In this document: positions 1 to 6,746 of the stretch, one piece after another
How positions within the stretch are numbered: position 1 is the stretch's first letter
Layout of the letters: each line of letters starts with the position of its first letter
Assembly: GCA_023246055.1 (NCBI GenBank)
Contig: JAHFJD010000003.1
Span: 1-40,455, forward strand
Origin: Candidatus Doudnabacteria bacterium
GTDB lineage: Bacteria; Patescibacteriota; Doudnabacteria; UBA920; 2-01-FULL-46-14
DNA: 40,455 bases
Direction: 5' to 3'
Made by a program: the position numbers and the translations under genes
Notes under the pieces: model-generated
Told to the model about the DNA's origin: nothing
Database searches by the model: none
What the model saw: the letters and a program-made list of their open reading frames with translations, nothing else

Positions 1-1020
1 ACCGGCACTCTGATTTTTGGTAATAACACCTCGAACATCCAATGGAATGGTCTCACATCTGGTGATAAGCTCAAATTCAACACTGCGACTACCACTCTGT
101 TTTCCATGGATGTCAGTGGGGAATTTATTTGTAAAGCAGCTTGTAGTTCCAACGGTTCGCCAGACTATGCGGAAACATTTTTCGCCTCGGATGATGCTGA
201 TGCAGCGAATGTGGTGGCAATGGTTGCCACTTCTACAACCGATTATCAAACGCAGGACATAGTCCAAAAATCCCAGATGGCTTACCAAAGCGATCTCGTG
301 GGCGTGGTTTCCACAGGTCCCGGATTTCTCATCCGTGCCCTCAACGACGATGTTGACGAGATTACCATTGGCGTGCCAGTGGCTCTCGCTGGCCGCGTAC
401 CCGTGAAAGTGACAGCAGAAAATGGGCCGATCGCGGCCGGAGATTTGCTGGTATCTGCGCCGACTCCAGGACATGCTATGAGATACAATCCGGGAGGCCA
501 AAATCCGATCTCTGTACCGACCAGCACTCCGTTCGTGGCTGTCATAGGGACCGCATTATCTGGCTTCGATGCTCCCACGTCCACAGCGACCAGCACGGTA
601 ACAGTGTTTGTCGGCTTGGAACATAACTTTTCCAATCTCAACTTTGGCGGTGATAAAACCTTTGCTTTTGATCTCTCTGCCAAGAGCGGTAAATGGAGCC
701 TTAATCAGGGAGGTCTGCTCATCGTGGATGAGGTCCAAGCGCAAAAAATAACTACGAACGAGCTGTGCGTTGAGGATGTGTGTGTGAGTAAAGATCAACT
801 AAAAACGCTCTTGCAGAGCGCGGGAGGGCAAACGCAAACATCTCCTCCGCCACCGTCTCCTGCTTCGATTCCAAGTCCAGAACCTACTCCGACAACATCA
901 CCCCAAACTCCGACGCCCGAACCTCCGACGCCCGCCGAAGACGGAATCGGAGCTCCGACCCCAACGGAACAACAGGGGCAGGCAGAAAGCGTCAGCGCCG
1001 AGCCTGCTGCCATTCCGTAG
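1..1020 (+). CDS. Large surface/fibre-like protein, 3' part (5' truncated by window edge)
   Basis: The frame is open from base 1, so this is the C-terminal 339 residues of a longer protein; the first internal Met is at 106. After a short beta-rich start come an SPDYAETF-type segment and a stretch with LAGRVPVKV, ENGPIAAGD and PGHAMRY. That arrangement is familiar from C-terminal regions of very long secreted proteins of Patescibacteria and resembles phage-tail-fibre or G2-peptidase-like C-terminal domains. A conserved-looking SGKWSLNQGG/VDEVQAQKI block follows, then a low-complexity tail of about 60 residues rich in Pro, Thr and Ser. Similar extracellular design is seen in the secreted protein at 17154-17939. 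The role is probably cell-surface structure or attachment; the family comparison is from memory and no catalytic residues are claimed. No terminator with a T-run was seen just after the stop. Confidence 0.75.
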   Translation, partial: TGTLIFGNNTSNIQWNGLTSGDKLKFNTATTTLFSMDVSGEFICKAACSSNGSPDYAETFFASDDADAANVVAMVATSTTDYQTQDIVQKSQMAYQSDLVGVVSTGPGFLIRALNDDVDEITIGVPVALAGRVPVKVTAENGPIAAGDLLVSAPTPGHAMRYNPGGQNPISVPTSTPFVAVIGTALSGFDAPTSTATSTVTVFVGLEHNFSNLNFGGDKTFAFDLSAKSGKWSLNQGGLLIVDEVQAQKITTNELCVEDVCVSKDQLKTLLQSAGGQTQTSPPPPSPASIPSPEPTPTTSPQTPTPEPPTPAEDGIGAPTPTEQQGQAESVSAEPAAIP

Positions 1021-1085
1021 TGATTTTACTGGAAAGACTCACGAGATTTTAGTGATTGATGATAAAACAAGTTTCACGGTTCAAC

Positions 1086-1186
1086 TCTTGAATTGATACT
1101 GACACTGCTGTCTGAAAGTGGCTTTACAACCACCTCGAACCTACTTGTGGTTAGCGGGTTCGAATCCATTTAGCAAAAAATGCTAA
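1086..1186 (+). other. Degenerate tRNA-like fragment plus small hairpin
   Basis: A T-arm-like motif (GCGGGTTCGAATCC at 1154-1167) sits in a non-coding stretch. It is preceded by a 6-bp hairpin (AACCAC/GTGGTT) and followed by TTAGCA-AAAAA-TGCTAA (1170-1186). The T stem does not close properly and I cannot fold a complete cloverleaf, so this is not called as a tRNA. It may be a tRNA 3'-end remnant left by an integration event, or coincidence. Confidence 0.3.
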
Positions 1187-1217
1187 TGTTGACGAACGCC
1201 TCCGCATCCGAGAGAGG

Positions 1218-1350
1218 ACTGTTGCCGAATGGCTTAATCTGTCATTGCGAGGAGGCGAGGCTAACGAAGCAATCTCATGATTAAGCCAAAAAAAGATTGC
1301 TTCTCCGCCCAAGGCGGATCGCGATGACAAAATACGAGTTTGGCAACAGT
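1218..1350. repeat. MITE-like inverted-repeat element
   Basis: A long imperfect palindrome: GTCATTGCGA starts at 1241 and TCGCGATGAC ends at 1328, with AAGCAATCT/AGATTGCTT as inner arms and a nested TCCGCC-CAA-GGCGGA hairpin at 1304-1318. It is enclosed by a perfect 9-bp inverted repeat, ACTGTTGCC (1218-1226) and GGCAACAGT (1342-1350). The TCATTGCGAG...AGCAATCT palindrome type is widespread as an intergenic repeat in many bacteria, including Patescibacteria. No ORF lies inside. It appears to sit within the repeat unit that flanks the 1641-3219 cassette. Confidence 0.75.
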
Positions 1351-1354
1351 TCCA

Positions 1355-1450
1355 AGCGAGAACGTCAGCACGACTACATGTGCTATTAGCATACTAGTAT
1401 GCTAATACTGTCCTGGTACATTGACCGTAAGTAGAAACAATAAATCTATA
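1355..1450. repeat. Cassette-flanking repeat, copy A, with 24-nt perfect palindrome
   Basis: The core at 1384-1407 is a perfect palindrome whose half-arm is TATTAGCATACT. Downstream are TGGTACAT, ACCG and TAAATCTA, and upstream GTCA...CTACA, all shared in the same order with copy B at 3317-3408. The shared stretch is roughly 85 bases. A third palindrome core without these flanks lies at 14533-14558. It could be a recombination or attachment site, or a protein-binding operator. Confidence 0.7.
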
Positions 1451-1491
1451 AGTTGCTTGAAGTGGAAGCGGACTGATGTCTGCTCTGACTT

Positions 1492-1519
1492 GCCTGCCTT
1501 GGGCATGGCTTCGGCAGGC
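1492..1519. repeat. GCCTGCC/GGCAGGC inverted repeat
   Basis: Short hairpin (7-bp arms, 14-base loop) between the palindrome repeat and the cassette genes. It is one of several GC-rich mini-palindromes in the window. No T-run follows, so it is not a convincing terminator. Confidence 0.45.
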
Positions 1520-1640
1520 GGCGGCAAAAATCGTCGGCGACCATGGGTTTCAAAAAAGAGACAAAGCTGATAAAATTGGATGAGAAATGCTTGACCCACC
1601 TCCCGCGCGCGCATTTCTCAAACTTTTGAACTCCTCAAAG

Positions 1641-2327
1641 ATGAATTCTCAAACTTCTCAAATGCGGAAATATCAAAAAATTATTGAATATGTCTGGCTT
1701 GTCATAATCATTGCACTTTTTGTTATTTCGGTTCAGATAATAAAAAGTGGCTCTTTGGAAAATCAAGTTTATTCTTTTGGCATTTGGGCACCAATTATTT
1801 TTGTCTTACTAAAAATATCTACCTTGGTTATTGCACCCTTAAGCGGGACTCCGCTCTACTTCGTGGCTGGTAGTCTTTTTGGGCCTTACTACGGGCTAAT
1901 TTTGTCCCTTGTTGGAGATGTTTTGGGCTCGACAATATGTTTTTTCTTGAGTAAATTCTATGGACATAGGATAATAAAAATCTTTGCGGGAGAAAGATAT
2001 TTTGGGAAAATAGTAAACACAGTATCGATATTAAAAAATACCAAGTCGTTTATAAAAGCTAGGGTGTTATTCATTGGAATACCGGAAATATTGGCATATG
2101 CCAGCGGATTAAGCAAAATAAATTTTTTCGCTTTTTCTTTAATAAATATTTTGTTTTATCTGCCAGTTGATTTTACATTTGTATTTTTTGGTTCTGAAAT
2201 TATAAGAATTATAGCTAAACATTCAATTTTGTTTTATTCCGTTGTCTTGCTTATCTCCGTCGCTGGGTTTTGGTCTTTGCAAAACGACTATAAGCATGAA
2301 AAGTTGGATAATATGCAAGGAATGTAA
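1641..2327 (+). CDS. VTT/TVP38 (SNARE-associated, DedA-like) integral membrane protein
   Basis: About 228 residues with roughly five or six hydrophobic segments. A central stretch after about residue 65 (APLSGTPLYFVAGSLFGP followed by GDVLGSTICFFLSKFYG) matches the VTT domain pattern of TVP38/TMEM64-DedA proteins, which are thought to act in membrane lipid scrambling or homeostasis; the exact substrate cannot be told here. The frame could start at 1587, but that adds an unusual PPPARAF leader; 1641 (MNSQTSQ) or 1662 (MRKYQK) gives a normal N-terminus, and no strong RBS decides between them. GC is about 30% in a sampled block, well below the pilus genes (about 48%), which suggests foreign origin. 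It is followed 5 bases later by the next gene. Confidence 0.8.
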   Translation: MNSQTSQMRKYQKIIEYVWLVIIIALFVISVQIIKSGSLENQVYSFGIWAPIIFVLLKISTLVIAPLSGTPLYFVAGSLFGPYYGLILSLVGDVLGSTICFFLSKFYGHRIIKIFAGERYFGKIVNTVSILKNTKSFIKARVLFIGIPEILAYASGLSKINFFAFSLINILFYLPVDFTFVFFGSEIIRIIAKHSILFYSVVLLISVAGFWSLQNDYKHEKLDNMQGM

Positions 2328-2332
2328 TTATT

Positions 2333-2749
2333 ATGAAAAATGAAAATTTTTTAAAAATTGTTTTAAAAATTTCAGCCATATTTCTATGCTACTTTACGCC
2401 TTTGTTTTTGCTTGTAATTTCAGATGTCGGTAGCCGTTTATTTCAAGAAGGAACATTTTTGGGCGAGGCGATTGTTCGTCATCCCTACCAATGGGACTAT
2501 GAATTGATGTTTGCCGGACTTTATTTTGTTTGGGGTATATTCGTTTGGAAAGCCGCAAAAAATCCAAAAGAAAATTTAAGTTTTATTAAATTCACTGCAT
2601 GGGGATTTTTTGCAAATGTTGCAACAAATATCCTTGTCGGCTTATTTAGAACAAAAGAACTCACACATTTGGCTGCCGATAGTATTCCTTGGTTAGTTTT
2701 GGGATTATTGATTTTTTATTTCAGTAATAGATTTACGACTAAACTATGA
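2333..2749 (+). CDS. Small four-helix membrane protein, function unknown
   Basis: 138 residues with about four predicted transmembrane helices (near residues 10-30, 58-72, 84-105 and 117-133) and a conserved-looking WDYELMFAGLYFVWGIF stretch. I do not recognise a named family. It lies between the VTT protein and the deformylase-like gene, and its stop overlaps the next start (ATGA), implying translational coupling. It is AT-rich like its two neighbours, so the three probably moved together. Confidence 0.75.
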   Translation: MKNENFLKIVLKISAIFLCYFTPLFLLVISDVGSRLFQEGTFLGEAIVRHPYQWDYELMFAGLYFVWGIFVWKAAKNPKENLSFIKFTAWGFFANVATNILVGLFRTKELTHLAADSIPWLVLGLLIFYFSNRFTTKL

Positions 2750-3219
2750 GAGAAATTATTAAAGAACCGAACGAAATACTACATAAAAAATGCGAACCAG
2801 TTGTAGATTTTGAAGAAGCAAGAAAAATTGCTGGCGATTTATTGCAGGTAATGAAATCAATACCTGTTAAATTTTTAATTTGGAATCGCTGGATAGGTTT
2901 TGCCGCAAATCAAATCGGATATTCAAAAAGAATCATTGCATTAAAAAGAGGCAAAAACAAATACGAAATTTTAGTTAATCCGGTTATCGTAGAAAAAAGG
3001 TTTCCATCTTTGCAACCAGAATCGTGTTTTAGTTTGAACAGAAAACGTCTTTTACAACGCTTCTATCTTGTCAAAAGGTATTTATGGACGAAAGTTAAAT
3101 ATCAAGATTTGGAAGGCCAGCCGCACGAAATAGTTTTGAAAGGTCCTAATGCAATTTATCAAGAAATTGATCACATTAACGGAGTAATGATTCCCGAAAT
3201 AGGATTTCGAATTTTGTAA
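2746..3219 (+). CDS. Peptide deformylase-like protein with altered metal-binding motif
   Basis: 157 residues, close to the normal length for peptide deformylase, which removes the formyl group from nascent N-termini. Motif 1 is IGFAANQIG (residues 50-58; usual GxGLAAPQ). Motif 2 is ESCFS (92-96; usual EGCLS), keeping the metal-ligand Cys94. Motif 3 is YQEIDH (138-143; usual QHExDH), so the first His of HExxH is Gln139 while catalytic Glu140 and His143 remain. The codon is CAA, one base away from either His codon. With one of three metal ligands replaced, activity may be lost or changed. It is translationally coupled to the upstream membrane gene and AT-rich. It could be a degenerate paralogue, a specialised variant, or a sequencing error at one base. 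Confidence 0.85.
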   Translation: MREIIKEPNEILHKKCEPVVDFEEARKIAGDLLQVMKSIPVKFLIWNRWIGFAANQIGYSKRIIALKRGKNKYEILVNPVIVEKRFPSLQPESCFSLNRKRLLQRFYLVKRYLWTKVKYQDLEGQPHEIVLKGPNAIYQEIDHINGVMIPEIGFRIL

Positions 3220-3311
3220 ATTTAGGGCGTTGATAGTCAATGCCGCGCGGTGGGCAGATAGGGGCCATGACTTTTTCAACTCCAGCCGAAGCCGTATCAG
3301 GGGAGGTAAGC

Positions 3312-3413
3312 TCGCACAGTCATCAACACGGCTACACGCGCTATCACCATACTAGTATGCTAATAGCGCGTTGGTACATCTACCGCGGAAGGCTAAACAT
3401 TAAATCTAAAAAA
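3312..3413. repeat. Cassette-flanking repeat, copy B, with palindromic core
   Basis: Second copy of the repeat at 1355-1450. The core 3337-3370 has arms CGCGCTAT/ATAGCGCG around CATACTAGTATG (3348-3359). Upstream GTCATCA...GGCTACA and downstream TTGGTACAT, ACCG and TTAAATCTA align with copy A. Changes between the copies are scattered, so this is an old duplication. Together the two copies bracket the AT-rich cassette 1641-3219. Confidence 0.7.
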
Positions 3414-3427
3414 TCCTAAATGCTCTG

Positions 3428-3490
3428 TGCAGGGATCGAATCCTGATCGTAGAGCCGATTCGGATCGGATCACTACGGGGCAGGCCTGCA
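3428..3490. other. Structured non-coding stretch, possible tRNA-like remnant
   Basis: TGCAGG (3428-3433) pairs with CCTGCA (3485-3490). Inside are GGAT-CGA-ATCC (3433-3443) and CCGAT-TCGG-ATCGG (3454-3467) enclosed by GTAG/CTAC. A T-arm-like GATCGAATCC occurs here, but no complete cloverleaf can be drawn. It lies between copy B of the repeat and tRNA-Lys. It could be a decayed tRNA or an unknown structured RNA. Confidence 0.3.
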
Positions 3491-3504
3491 ACTTCTATTC
3501 AAAT

Positions 3505-3577
3505 TGGGTCGCCTGGGAATCGAACCCAGAACCTTATCCTTAAGAGGGATCTGCTCTGCCAATTGAGCTAGCGACCC
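3505..3577 (-). tRNA. tRNA-Lys (anticodon CTT)
   Basis: A full 73-nt cloverleaf on the minus strand: acceptor GGGTCGC/GCGACCC, D arm GCTC...GAGC, anticodon loop CTCTTAA giving CTT, T arm CTGGG-TTCGATT-CCCAG, discriminator A. The last anticodon-stem pair is a G-A mismatch. CCA is not encoded. It lies downstream of tRNA-Arg and is probably co-transcribed with it. Confidence 0.95.
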
Positions 3578-3642
3578 ATGCTTCGTCAACACTTCGCATG
3601 GCAAGACCGTGAACTAACATAAGCTTACTATGGCACGCCTCG

Positions 3643-3668
3643 CCCTCCGTAGCTTTAGCGAAGGAGGG
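3643..3668. repeat. CCCTCC...GGAGGG short palindromic repeat between tRNAs
   Basis: Imperfect hairpin with the inner sequence GTAGCTTTAGCGAA, a form commonly scattered through Patescibacteria genomes. The rest of the 215-base spacer 3578-3792 holds a further degenerate TCCGCC...GACGGA hairpin (3736-3750) and no coding potential that I can support. Confidence 0.5.
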
Positions 3669-3792
3669 AGCTAGTGGCCCGTACGTGATGTTGGCACTCA
3701 AATGCCCTCGGCAGGAATTGTCAGCCCGCGGCTGATCCGCCTTGGACGGAAACCCTACCCTTATGTGCTCCCCACCCGCCTGCCAGTGCCAA

Positions 3793-3864
3793 TGCCCCCA
3801 GAGGGAATCGAACCCCCATTTCTAGTTCCGAAGACTAGCGCTCTATCCGTTGAGCTATAGGGGC
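3793..3864 (-). tRNA. tRNA-Arg (anticodon TCG)
   Basis: A 72-nt cloverleaf on the minus strand: acceptor GCCCCTA/TGGGGGC (one T-G wobble), D arm GCTC...GAGC, anticodon stem CTAGT/ACTAG with loop CTTCGGA giving TCG, T arm GGGGG-TTCGATT-CCCTC with one wobble, discriminator A. The flanks CCTGCCAGTGCCAATGCC and GGCATTGGCGGGCAGG are complementary and could extend the acceptor helix in the precursor. CCA is not encoded. Confidence 0.95.
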
Positions 3865-3936
3865 ACAGGCATTGGCGGGCAGGAGTCTGTCGTGATATCC
3901 ATTTCAACACGAGGGTACATTTAAATAACCCCCTAA

Positions 3937-3965
3937 AGTATAATTTTTTTATGGCTACTGCGCAA
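3937..3965 (-). promoter_or_regulatory. Possible promoter for the tRNA-Arg/tRNA-Lys transcript
   Basis: TATACT at 3942-3937 (minus strand) lies 17 bases after TTGCGC (3965-3960). The -10 is good (5/6) but the -35 is weak (3/6) and overlaps the end of the last pilus gene. Confidence 0.4.
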
Positions 3966-4275
3966 ACGGATTTTCGCGGCCGTAAAAAGCTGTGGTGGTC
4001 GCAGTCCCGGTAGCGGTTCGGAGTTGATAGGGGGGGAGCTCGTAAGCGCGATTCTCATCAATCCACGCTTTGACCTTGTTATATTGCACCAAATCCAAGC
4101 TAACCTTCTGGGCAACACCAGGAGCGGCCGCGTCTTGAGGTACAGCATTTCCCACGGCAGCATAAAATGCGTGATATACCGCAAAGCCTTCAAGCGCCAA
4201 CGTGAGCGCGAGAATAAACAGCAAAATCTGCTGCAGGTTCAGATGCCCTTTGATTTTTGGTATCTTTTTGATCAT
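3955..4275 (-). CDS. Small membrane-anchored protein in the pilP position
   Basis: 106 residues with one N-terminal transmembrane helix (about residues 16-38), a variable middle, and the C-terminal motif GRENPFAQ. An xRxxPF motif near the end is typical of PilP-like pilus alignment-complex proteins. Its start overlaps the pilO stop by 4 bases (ATGA), so it is part of the pilus operon. Sequence similarity to true PilP (a lipoprotein that binds the secretin PilQ) is otherwise not evident, there is no lipobox, and no secretin is in the window. I therefore call it only by position and motif; it might stabilise PilN/PilO. Confidence 0.7.
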   Translation of the reverse strand: MIKKIPKIKGHLNLQQILLFILALTLALEGFAVYHAFYAAVGNAVPQDAAAPGVAQKVSLDLVQYNKVKAWIDENRAYELPPYQLRTATGTATTTAFYGRENPFAQ

Positions 4276-4910
4276 TGCTGTTTTATGAAAAAATGGCCTT
4301 TGATAGTGCCGTCCGCAAATCCGGTTTTATTTAATCCCCCGTCTTCTGTTTGTTCGGATTCGGCTTTGACATCAAAATCATTGATCTCGATGATGAATGG
4401 CAAGTTCTCTACAAACTGCATAAAATCTGTAAAATTACGATATTGATTCTTGTATTTTAAGGTAAACGGCACCTCCTCGATATGTTTCAGGGTGCGCGTG
4501 CTCACTGGAGCAGGATTGGCCCCACCAATCCGTTCCCCTGCCTGATCGCCTTCTTTCTTATCCGTTATGTTAAGCTCTGCGCCGGCAATTTGGGACCGAG
4601 TGAGTGCACTCTCCAAAGCTTCGACAAGATTCACCGAGTCTTCCCTGTCCGGAAACAACCCTTGTGCATCTGCTATAGAATTTTTGATTTTTGCGAGCCT
4701 CCCCTCTGCAGCCTGAAATTCCGCAATCTGCGTTACTTGAGCTTCGATTGCAGTTTGATTCTGGAGTATCTTTGCCCTTGTGTCGCGAACTTGCGAAGCA
4801 AAAGGCAGGACTAGAAAGAACACGAGCGCCACCACTGCGAAGACAAAAAATCCGATGCTGAAAAAAACTTTTAATCTGTTATCTTTCAAATTTAGTACTT
4901 TATGGGGCAT
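4272..4910 (-). CDS. pilO: Type IV pilus inner-membrane protein PilO
   Basis: 212 residues. A short cytoplasmic N-terminus is followed by one transmembrane helix (about 15-38), a coiled-coil stretch (about 40-75), and a globular domain with PDREDSVNLVEALESALTRSQI, typical of PilO. The C-terminal half has the ferredoxin-like pattern ending in FTLKYKNQYRNFTDFMQFVENLPFII. PilO pairs with PilN to form the alignment complex that links PilM to the pilus machinery. It overlaps pilN upstream by 11 bases and the next small gene by 4, so it is one operon. Confidence 0.88.
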   Translation of the reverse strand: MPHKVLNLKDNRLKVFFSIGFFVFAVVALVFFLVLPFASQVRDTRAKILQNQTAIEAQVTQIAEFQAAEGRLAKIKNSIADAQGLFPDREDSVNLVEALESALTRSQIAGAELNITDKKEGDQAGERIGGANPAPVSTRTLKHIEEVPFTLKYKNQYRNFTDFMQFVENLPFIIEINDFDVKAESEQTEDGGLNKTGFADGTIKGHFFIKQQ

Positions 4911-5454
4911 GGGCCTTCAAATAAAAACGAAATTTCCAGGAAACATTATTTGGCTTTTCCAGGTTAACAAGCGGAAAATTGATGTTTTCAAAATACCGAG
5001 AACGCAGGATGTTCTCACGCAACTGCAAAACCGAGTCTCTCGTAAGCGACGTGCCCGCAGCTTCCACCTTGCGGGTGGCGGCATTAATTTTGAGCGAATC
5101 AATGCTTACATCCGTAGGCAAAATCCGGGCTAACTCTATCAAATAAGGAGACCATTTCGGTTGGGAGCTGAGTAGCGAGTTGAAATTGCTCATGGTTTCG
5201 TTGAGCTCCAAAATCTCGTTCTCGAGACCGGCTTTCTGGTAATGTGCCAGGATTTGTTTATTGATTTCAATCTCCACCTCTGTTTGGCTCAAGGTGTTTT
5301 CAAAAAATAACTGCGCAACAAATAAACCCAAAATCAATATCAAAACGGTGGCTGTGACAATAGAACCGAGACGAACGATTTGGAAATTGATATCCGAAAA
5401 TCGATTCTGATTTTGGTCGCCAGGCGGTAGTAGGTTGATGCGCTTTTTTACCAT
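4900..5454 (-). CDS. pilN: Type IV pilus protein PilN
   Basis: 184 residues. The N-terminus carries the INLLPP motif (residues 6-11) that binds PilM in known systems, followed by one transmembrane helix (about 27-50), a coiled coil, and a fimbrial-assembly domain. An AGGTGG-type ribosome site precedes the start. It lies downstream of pilM after a 77-base gap containing a 16-bp palindrome, and overlaps pilO. The role is inner-membrane assembly of the pilus motor platform. Confidence 0.88.
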   Translation of the reverse strand: MVKKRINLLPPGDQNQNRFSDINFQIVRLGSIVTATVLILILGLFVAQLFFENTLSQTEVEIEINKQILAHYQKAGLENEILELNETMSNFNSLLSSQPKWSPYLIELARILPTDVSIDSLKINAATRKVEAAGTSLTRDSVLQLRENILRSRYFENINFPLVNLEKPNNVSWKFRFYLKAHAP

Positions 5455-5509
5455 TTACCCACCTAAATTTTCTTAACTATTTTATAAATCATGTTCTCCA
5501 TGTATTTCG

Positions 5510-5525
5510 CGCCAAAATTTTGGCG
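5510..5525. repeat. 16-bp perfect palindrome between pilM and pilN
   Basis: CGCCAAAA followed by its exact complement, 7 bases after the pilM stop in the direction of transcription. There is no T-run, so it could be an mRNA-stability hairpin or a weak attenuator rather than a terminator. Confidence 0.45.
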
Positions 5526-5531
5526 GGTGAA

Positions 5532-6638
5532 TTATTCCTCAAAATCCCGTAATGCAAGCCCAATGGCCGTAGAATAGCTCAAAGATTCTTCGCGTGAAAT
5601 AGGAGGCACTTGTTTCTTGCCGAGGACCTTCTGCCACGGGTTGCCAAGTTCGACTCGCATGCTGGGTAGAGAGCGAATCGCATGTCCGTCGTCCTCTTTG
5701 TTTAGCAATTCTTTGAGGACTGACGGCAAATGTTTGAGCTTCGAAGATCCGCCGGAGAGCATCAATCGGGAAATTTTTCCCGTCGGGTTGACGTGCTCCT
5801 CGTAAAAACGCAGGATATTTTTGGTTTCTGACGCCAGGTCGTGAATGAGCGGAGTTAAAGATTTTTTTACCCGGCCTTTCGCTAGAGCCGGATCGAGTCC
5901 GCTTTCGCGTTTCAGTTTTTCCGCTTCTTCCATCGGAACACCCAATTCCTTGGCTATTCTGTCGGTAAACATCGTGCCCGCGAGTGGAATGGATGAAGTG
6001 AATTCCAGAGTACCTTGATCATAAATAATAAAACTCGTCCTGGCAGTATCAATATCGAGCAGTAACACTGTTTCTTTCGTATTGCTGACGAGTGATCTTG
6101 CGATCGCTTGGCTCTCAATTTCTAGAGCCACGGGTTTCAAACCCGCCTCTTTGAGGATCCGGGTATATTCGTCGACATAATCTTTGGGAGCGGCCGTGAT
6201 CAAAACTTTCATTTTATCTTTTTGTGCAGGATCAACTTCAGAAAGAATAACCCAATCAAGATAGACCTGGCTCCTCGGCATTGGGATATAGGCTTCAGAC
6301 TCCCAGGGAATAGCTTCAAAAGCCTCCTCTTCAGACACTCGTGCCATGGAAATCACCCGAACGAAACATTTTGTCTCCGGAATAGATGCGACCACATGAG
6401 CTGTAGATATGTGTCCAAATTTGGGATGAGCAACCGCGTTTTGTATTAACCGAGTGAGAGTTTTCGGATCCTTGATGGTATTCTGTTCGATGATCTCTTT
6501 TGGCAGAAGTTCGTCAGAAAAGACTACGGTCTTAAAAGCCGCGCCTTTTTTCTCAAACTGAACAAGTTTTAACGAAACGTCCCCGAGATCAAGGCCGAAA
6601 GCGCCTTTGCTTTGAGGGCGGCCGAATAGATTTAACAT
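5532..6638 (-). CDS. pilM: Type IV pilus assembly ATPase-like protein PilM
   Basis: 368 residues, the usual length for PilM, an actin/FtsA-fold protein on the cytoplasmic face that binds the PilN N-terminus. The phosphate-1 motif FGLDLGDVSLKLVQF is at residues 14-28. AIPWESEAYIPMP (about 109-121) and the second nucleotide loop LLLDIDTARTSFIIYD (about 192-207) fit the family, as does a SGGSSKLKHLP segment near residue 300. It is upstream of pilN, pilO and the pilP-position gene on the same strand. No good RBS was seen before the ATG. Confidence 0.92.
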   Translation of the reverse strand: MLNLFGRPQSKGAFGLDLGDVSLKLVQFEKKGAAFKTVVFSDELLPKEIIEQNTIKDPKTLTRLIQNAVAHPKFGHISTAHVVASIPETKCFVRVISMARVSEEEAFEAIPWESEAYIPMPRSQVYLDWVILSEVDPAQKDKMKVLITAAPKDYVDEYTRILKEAGLKPVALEIESQAIARSLVSNTKETVLLLDIDTARTSFIIYDQGTLEFTSSIPLAGTMFTDRIAKELGVPMEEAEKLKRESGLDPALAKGRVKKSLTPLIHDLASETKNILRFYEEHVNPTGKISRLMLSGGSSKLKHLPSVLKELLNKEDDGHAIRSLPSMRVELGNPWQKVLGKKQVPPISREESLSYSTAIGLALRDFEE

Positions 6639-6661
6639 TAACTTTGCTTTGGTTTTTATTT

Positions 6662-6691
6662 TCCGCCACAGGCGGACTGGCCTTTGGCCAG
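6662..6691. repeat. Two adjacent mini-palindromes upstream of pilM
   Basis: TCCGCC-ACA-GGCGGA (6662-6676) directly followed by CTGGCC-TTT-GGCCAG (6677-6691), in the 108-base gap between the PilX-like gene and pilM. The TCCGCC-N3-GGCGGA unit recurs at 1304-1318, 29690-29704 and 29705-29719, and in degenerate form at 3736-3750. Confidence 0.7.
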
Positions 6692-6746
6692 CCTGAATTT
6701 TTATTTCGGTTAATCAATTTATAACACTTATTTTTATTATATCACA

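Noticed and set aside
282-683. Minus-strand frame of 133 codons opposite the surface protein
   Set aside because: It is fully contained in a good plus-strand coding region and has no recognisable domain.
1020-1480. tmRNA, RNase P RNA or other known structured RNA
   Set aside because: Only a T-arm-like motif and hairpins are seen; no tag reading frame or conserved cores could be found.
1355-3413. Integron-type attC sites around the cassette
   Set aside because: The repeats lack GTTRRRY/RYYYAAC core sites, and no integrase or further cassettes are present.
3220-3500. Additional complete tRNA gene at 3420-3490
   Set aside because: The T-loop-like motif does not close with a 5-bp stem and no D or anticodon arm can be placed.
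5510-5525. Terminator between pilM and pilN
   Set aside because: The palindrome has no T-run, and pilN, pilO and the following gene need read-through from pilM.
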